A DNA stretch of 9,855 bases from an uncultured Alphaproteobacteria bacterium (GTDB lineage: Bacteria > Pseudomonadota > Alphaproteobacteria > Reyranellales > Reyranellaceae): the NCBI GenBank assembly GCA_903929895.1, contig CAIYWM010000284.1, positions 1 to 9,855 of the forward strand. The letters run 5' to 3'. Below, in pieces: positions 6,293 to 9,855 of this stretch. The translations under genes were made by a program, and so were the position numbers. The notes under the pieces are model-generated. The model did not search any database. It was not told the origin of the DNA and saw only the letters and a list, made by a program, of their open reading frames with translations. The stretch's first letter is position 1, and every line of letters begins with the position of its first letter.

Positions 6293-8152
6293 CTAAGCGG
6301 CGTCTGGCTCCATCGTCACCAAGACAGTCCGGTTCGAGACCTGCTGGCCCTCCTGGACCGAGATCGCCTCGATCTTCGCGTCGAGCGCCGCTTTGAGCTG
6401 ATGCTGGATCTTCATGGCCTCCAGCACGATCAGCGTCTGGCCGCGGCTGACCTTGTCGCCCGCGGCCACCTTGATGGCGACGATGCGGCCGTCCATCGGC
6501 GCGCGCAGCTTGCCGTCGCTGCCGGCCGCTGCCGTCTCGGGCGGGGCGTAGGTCTTGTCTGTGAACCGGACGGTGAACGCATCGATGTCGAGCACGATGT
6601 CGTTGCCGTCGATATGGAACGGCACCTCGACCGGATCAGGGTCGCGGACCTGCATCAGGCGCTCGCTGCCGGCGGCCGAGAGGCGAATGGGCGTCGGCTC
6701 GGGATTGGAATTGCGCCAGCCGCGCATCGACGGCGGATACTTCTGCGCCGAGGCCTGCCACAGCAGGCTCGCCGCGGCGGTCCAATGGGCATCGGTGATC
6801 GCCGGTGCGGGGAACTCGTGCTTGGTGAGGAAGGCCGTCGTGGCTTCGCCGGCTGCGAAGTCCGGATGCTCCAGAAGACGGATCAGGAAATGCCGGTTGG
6901 TCGTCGGTCCGAGCACGACGGTCTCTGCAAGGGCGCGCACCAGCCGCACGCGAGCTTCCTCGCGCGTCGCGCCGTGGGCGATCACCTTGGCGATCATCGG
7001 GTCGTAGTAGGGCGAGATCGCCAGACCGTCCTTCATGCCGTGGTCGATACGAACGCCGGGACCGGCGGCCGGACGCCACACGTCGATGCGGCCGGCTTGC
7101 GGCAGGAAGCCTGCATAGGCGTCCTCGGCGTACAGGCGCACCTCGATGGCGTGGCCGGCGAACGTCACCTGCTCCTGGCGCAGCGGCAGGTGCTCGCCGC
7201 GGGCGACGCGGAGCTGCCATTCGACCAGGTCGAGGCCGGTGATCGCCTCGGTCACCGGATGCTCGACCTGAAGGCGGGTATTCATCTCTAGGAAGTAGAA
7301 GGCGCCGTCGGCGCCCAGGAGGAACTCGACCGTGCCGGCGCCGCGATAGCCGATCGTTCTGGCAGCGGCTACGGCGGCGGCACCCATGCGGTCGCGCAGC
7401 GTGGCATCGACGGCGGGCGAGGGCGCTTCCTCGATCACCTTCTGATGGCGGCGCTGCACCGAGCAGTCGCGCTCACCGAGATGAATGACGTTGCCGTGGG
7501 CGTCGGCAAAGACCTGGATCTCGACATGCCGCGCATCCACGACGGCCTTCTCGAGGATCAGCTCGCCCGAGCCGAAAGCGCTTTCCGCCTCGGTGCGCGC
7601 GGTGCGGATCGCTTCCACGAGGTCGGCGTCGCGTTCGACGAGACGCATGCCGCGCCCACCGCCGCCGGCCGCGGCCTTGACCATGACCGGCAGGCCGATC
7701 TTGCGTGCTTCGGCTTCGAGGTTGGCGTCGCTCTGGTCGGCGCCCTGGTAGCCCGGCACGCAGGGCAAACCGGCCTCGATCATGCGCCGCTTGGCGGCGG
7801 CCTTGTTGCCCATCGCGGCGATGGCGGCGGGTGGCGGGCCGATGAAGGTGAGACCGGCTTTCTCGCAGGCTGCGGCGAACGCCTCGTTCTCCGACAGGAA
7901 GCCGTACCCGGGATGTAGCGCGTCGGCGCCGCTGCTGTGCGCGGCCTCCAGGATGCGATCAATGCTGAGATAGCTTTCGCCCACGGGCGGCGGGCCGATG
8001 CGCTCCGCCTCGTCGGCGAAAGAGACGTGCGGCGCGTCCCTGTCGGCGTCGGAATAGACGGCGACCGTGCGGTAGCCCATCGCCTTGGCGGTCCGCATCA
8101 CCCGCCAGGCAATCTCGCCACGATTGGCGACCAGGACTTTGCTGAAGTTCAT
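6293..8152 (-). CDS. atuF: Biotin-dependent acyl-CoA carboxylase alpha subunit (biotin carboxylase + BCCP), probable geranyl-CoA or 3-methylcrotonyl-CoA carboxylase
   Basis: A 619-residue subunit that carboxylates its own biotin with ATP and bicarbonate, for transfer by a separate beta subunit. Seen: a biotin carboxylase domain (about 1-445) starting KVLVANRGEIAWRVMRTAK, with HPGYGFLSEN (80-89), the ATP-binding loop GGGGRGM (163-169), Lys238 in RDCSVQRRHQKVIEEAP, and EMNTRLQVEHPVTE (289-302, Arg293). A variable linker/BT region follows, then a biotinyl domain (about 545-615) with EAMKIQH and biotin-accepting Lys581. The start ATG at 8152 overlaps the hydratase stop by one base (TAATG), so translation is coupled. 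It is somewhat shorter than MCC or GCC alpha (about 655-665 residues), with the difference probably in the linker region. Acyl-CoA specificity resides mainly in the beta subunit, absent here. The atuF symbol rests on the D-E-F gene order; a liuD/MCC or propionyl-CoA role remains possible. Confidence 0.9.
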   Translation of the reverse strand: MNFSKVLVANRGEIAWRVMRTAKAMGYRTVAVYSDADRDAPHVSFADEAERIGPPPVGESYLSIDRILEAAHSSGADALHPGYGFLSENEAFAAACEKAGLTFIGPPPAAIAAMGNKAAAKRRMIEAGLPCVPGYQGADQSDANLEAEARKIGLPVMVKAAAGGGGRGMRLVERDADLVEAIRTARTEAESAFGSGELILEKAVVDARHVEIQVFADAHGNVIHLGERDCSVQRRHQKVIEEAPSPAVDATLRDRMGAAAVAAARTIGYRGAGTVEFLLGADGAFYFLEMNTRLQVEHPVTEAITGLDLVEWQLRVARGEHLPLRQEQVTFAGHAIEVRLYAEDAYAGFLPQAGRIDVWRPAAGPGVRIDHGMKDGLAISPYYDPMIAKVIAHGATREEARVRLVRALAETVVLGPTTNRHFLIRLLEHPDFAAGEATTAFLTKHEFPAPAITDAHWTAAASLLWQASAQKYPPSMRGWRNSNPEPTPIRLSAAGSERLMQVRDPDPVEVPFHIDGNDIVLDIDAFTVRFTDKTYAPPETAAAGSDGKLRAPMDGRIVAIKVAAGDKVSRGQTLIVLEAMKIQHQLKAALDAKIEAISVQEGQQVSNRTVLVTMEPDAA

Positions 8153-8970
8153 TACTCGACAGCCCAGCGCGGCGGCCGCTTCTCGGCAAAGGCGCGCAGG
8201 CCTTCACCGGCCTCCGGCCCGCGCCGCGCCTCGGCGAATTTCTCAGCGGCGAAGTCGAGAACCGCGGACAGCGGCTCGGTGCCGACCTTCATCACCACCT
8301 GCTTGGTGAGCGCGTTGGCGATGGGTGCGCATTTGTCGATCTGCTTCAGCACCTCCTCGAGCTTGGCGTCGAGCGCGGCGGAATCGGCTACCAGATAATG
8401 CGCGATGCCGAGCCGCAGCGCTTCGGGCCCCTTGAAGCGCGCCGCCGTGAGCGCCAGGTGCCGCGTCTGCGGCACGCCGATGCGCTGGGCGACGAAGGGC
8501 GCGATCTGGGCCGGCACGATGCCGATGGCCGTCTCGCTCATGGCGAAGCCCGCGCCCTCGGTACAGATCGCCACGTCGGAGACGCACAGGATGCCGAAGC
8601 CGCCGGCAATGGCGTAGCCCTCGACCGCCGCCACGACCACCTGCGGGGTGCCGTTCAGCATCTCGAGGAAGGCGCCGAACTGGCGGTTCCAGACGGCGAT
8701 CGGATCCTTCTCGCCGGGCTTGGGCTTGTCGGTGAAGCTCTGCTCCATGTTCTTAAGGTCTGCGCCGGCGCAGAAGGTGCCGCCCGCACCGCGCAGGATC
8801 ACAACCTTGATGTCGCGACGGTCGCGCAGGATGCCGAACACCGACTTAAGTTCCTCGATCAGCGTCGGGTTGAGCGCGTTCTTCACTTCCGGCCGGTTGA
8901 GCGTCACGTAGAGACGCGACCGCTCACGGCGAAGGATGAGGGCTTCGTACTTGTTGGCGAATTCAGTCAT
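8152..8970 (-). CDS. atuE: Enoyl-CoA hydratase/isomerase family protein, AtuE-like (probable isohexenylglutaconyl-CoA hydratase)
   Basis: A 272-residue crotonase-fold protein. Seen: TLNRPEVKNALN (23-34), the first oxyanion-hole segment GTFCAGADLKNM (64-75), the second GYAIAGGFGILCVSD (118-132), and MSETAIGIVPAQIAPFVAQR (144-163) with Glu146, followed by LALTAARFKGPEALRLGI. Glu146 matches Glu164 of rat crotonase. The Glu144 position is Gly126, as I recall for AtuE-type hydratases. GGFGILCVSD and PAQIAPFV closely resemble Pseudomonas AtuE, which hydrates isohexenylglutaconyl-CoA in geraniol/citronellol breakdown. The leucine-path methylglutaconyl-CoA hydratase is the alternative. The gene lies between the acyl-CoA dehydrogenase (96 bases upstream, filled mostly by a REP-like hairpin) and the carboxylase alpha gene, which its stop codon overlaps. 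The start ATG at 8970 has GGAG eight bases upstream. The family is certain; the exact substrate is inferred. Confidence 0.88.
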   Translation of the reverse strand: MTEFANKYEALILRRERSRLYVTLNRPEVKNALNPTLIEELKSVFGILRDRRDIKVVILRGAGGTFCAGADLKNMEQSFTDKPKPGEKDPIAVWNRQFGAFLEMLNGTPQVVVAAVEGYAIAGGFGILCVSDVAICTEGAGFAMSETAIGIVPAQIAPFVAQRIGVPQTRHLALTAARFKGPEALRLGIAHYLVADSAALDAKLEEVLKQIDKCAPIANALTKQVVMKVGTEPLSAVLDFAAEKFAEARRGPEAGEGLRAFAEKRPPRWAVE

Positions 8971-8978
8971 GACTCAAG

Positions 8979-8982
8979 CTCC
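8979..8982 (-). promoter_or_regulatory. Shine-Dalgarno site of the hydratase gene, touching the repeat hairpin
   Basis: On the - strand GGAG ends eight bases before the ATG at 8970. Its first base (8982) is the immediate neighbour of the hairpin's outer base pair (8983 with 9055). A folded hairpin in the mRNA would therefore stand directly upstream of the site and could hinder or guide ribosome loading. Confidence 0.65.
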
Positions 8983-9068
8983 GTGTCATCCCGAGCGTAG
9001 CGAGGGATCCTTGATCGGTGTCGCTAAGGATCCCTCGCTGCGCTCGGGATGACACCGTCTTTTTCATT
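8983..9068. repeat. REP-like inverted repeat, copy 2, inside the operon
   Basis: The arms 8983-9012 and 9026-9055 are inverted copies with 29 of 30 matches (the exception is a possible G-U pair) around a 13-base loop. The similarity to copy 1 extends past the hairpin to base 9068 (9026-9068 against 5167-5209, 38 of 43), so the repeated unit includes the tail TCTTTTTCATT. The last two bases of this tail are part of the acyl-CoA dehydrogenase stop codon (9067-9069). Nearly the whole spacer between the dehydrogenase and the hydratase genes is thus repeat. Its core, GGATGACACC beside CGCTGCGCTC, resembles REP/short palindromic families widespread in Alphaproteobacteria. No REP-associated transposase is in the window. 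Confidence 0.9.
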
Positions 9069-9855
9069 ACCGGCTTTCCAAGCGCGGCAGCGTGCCCATG
9101 TGCTTGGAGATGATCTGCAGCATCACCTCGTCGGCGCCGCCGCCGATCGAGGCGAGGCGCGAGTCGCGGAAGGCGCGCGCGGTCGGCGATTCCCAGAGAT
9201 AGCCGGCGCCGCCCCAGTATTGCAGGCAGCCGTCGGTCACCAGGCGCACCATGCGGCCGGCCTTCAGCTTGGCCATCGAGGCCAGCATCGTGACGTCGGC
9301 GCCCTCGAGATACTCCTCGCAGGCCCGGTAGCAGAGCGAGCGCACCAGCTCGATCTCGGTGCGCAGCTCGGCCAGCTTGAAATGGATCACCTGGTTGTCG
9401 AGCAGCGGCCGGCCGAACACCTTGCGCTCGCGCGTGTATTCGATCGTCTGGTCGATCAGCCGCTCCATGCCGACGACGGCGCTGATCGCCCCCCACAGCC
9501 GCTCCTCCTGGAACTGCTGCATCTGGTAGATGAAACCCATGCCCTCCTGGCCGATCAGGTTCCGCACCGGCACCTTCACCTCGTCGAGGAAGATCTGCGC
9601 GGTGTCCGAGGAGCGCATGCCAAGCTTGTCGAGCTGCTTCACCACCTCGACACCCTTGGTCTTCATCGGCAGGCAGATTAGCGACTTGTTCTTGTGCGTC
9701 GGGCCTTCGCCGGTGCTGGCGAGCAGGCACATCCAGTCGGCCTGCGTGCCGTTGGTCGTCCACATCTTGCCGCCGTTGATCACCCAGTCGCCGCCGACCC
9801 TACGCGCCGTCGTCTTGATCGAGGCGACGTCCGAGCCGGCGCCGACCTCTGAGAC
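9067..9855 (-). CDS. atuD: Acyl-CoA dehydrogenase, AtuD-like (probable citronellyl-CoA dehydrogenase), 5' end cut by window edge
   Basis: The last 262 residues of a flavin-dependent acyl-CoA dehydrogenase; the frame stays open to base 9855 and roughly the first 120 residues lie outside. Seen: SEVGAGSDVASIKT at the fragment start (FAD/substrate-binding middle domain), WVINGGKMWTTNGTQADW, DKLGMRSSDTAQIFLDEV, FQEERLWGA, TRERKVFGRPL, QYWGGAGYLWESP and SIGGGADEVML. The residue aligned with MCAD's catalytic Glu376 is Gly238. A Glu (Glu118 in EERL) sits where isovaleryl-CoA dehydrogenase keeps its base (Glu254), so catalysis is probably intact. NGTQAD, GMRSSDTAQ and the C-terminal GGADE...MGTLP pattern match what I recall of Pseudomonas AtuD, which oxidises citronellyl-CoA to geranyl-CoA. 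Isovaleryl-CoA dehydrogenase is the alternative. It is the first visible gene of the operon. The GTG at 9783 is an internal Val codon, not a start. Confidence 0.9.
   Translation of the reverse strand, partial: VSEVGAGSDVASIKTTARRVGGDWVINGGKMWTTNGTQADWMCLLASTGEGPTHKNKSLICLPMKTKGVEVVKQLDKLGMRSSDTAQIFLDEVKVPVRNLIGQEGMGFIYQMQQFQEERLWGAISAVVGMERLIDQTIEYTRERKVFGRPLLDNQVIHFKLAELRTEIELVRSLCYRACEEYLEGADVTMLASMAKLKAGRMVRLVTDGCLQYWGGAGYLWESPTARAFRDSRLASIGGGADEVMLQIISKHMGTLPRLESR

Noticed and set aside
5623..8398. Several long + strand open frames opposite the binding-protein and carboxylase genes.
   Set aside because: All are antisense to strongly supported genes, and their His/Arg/Asp-rich translations match no family.
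5278..9855. A fatty-acid synthesis acetyl-CoA carboxylase (AccC/AccB).
   Set aside because: AccC and BCCP are separate proteins in bacterial fatty-acid synthesis. Here they are fused and sit with an acyl-CoA dehydrogenase and hydratase, indicating catabolism.

Overview
The window is GC-rich (about two thirds G+C by eye) and densely coding, with short intergenic gaps. The protein families resemble those of metabolically versatile soil or water Alphaproteobacteria such as Reyranella- or Bradyrhizobium-like organisms. That placement is inferred from gene content, gene style and a REP-like repeat, not from a marker gene. There are no RNA genes, insertion sequences, CRISPR arrays or phage genes. 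All nine genes are small-molecule metabolism or uptake genes, and no non-coding stretch exceeds about 130 bases.

Left part (2-3626). Two + strand genes come first: an iron-containing alcohol dehydrogenase/maleylacetate reductase-like protein cut by the left edge, then a CmcJ/NvfI-type putative Fe(II)/2-oxoglutarate oxygenase. Convergent to them is a tightly coupled - strand pair, a short-chain dehydrogenase followed by an alpha/beta hydrolase. Together these suggest oxidation, reduction and hydrolysis of an unknown organic substrate.

Middle (3627-5277). An amidase-signature hydrolase is read on + from an 81-base divergent region shared with the dehydrogenase. Its 3' end faces the right-hand operon across 130 bases that hold a long imperfect hairpin built from a REP-like repeat.

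Right part (5278-9855). A - strand operon reads, in order of transcription: acyl-CoA dehydrogenase (cut by the right edge), enoyl-CoA hydratase, biotin-dependent acyl-CoA carboxylase alpha subunit, and a tripartite tricarboxylate transporter (TctC/Bug) periplasmic binding protein. The first three match in order and type the atuD-atuE-atuF genes of acyclic terpene (citronellol/geraniol) utilisation in Pseudomonas. These enzymes dehydrogenate citronellyl-CoA, carboxylate geranyl-CoA and hydrate the product. The parallel leucine/isovalerate (liu) route is the main alternative. The carboxylase beta subunit is not in the window and is predicted beyond the right edge. The left-hand dehydrogenase resembles the SDRs of atu clusters (AtuB/AtuG type), which hints at a connection between the two halves.

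A second copy of the REP-like hairpin lies inside the right-hand operon, directly against the ribosome binding site of the hydratase gene. No wholly new system is evident. The best leads are the atu-like operon with its binding protein, the repeat family and its placement, and the uncharacterised oxygenase neighbourhood.
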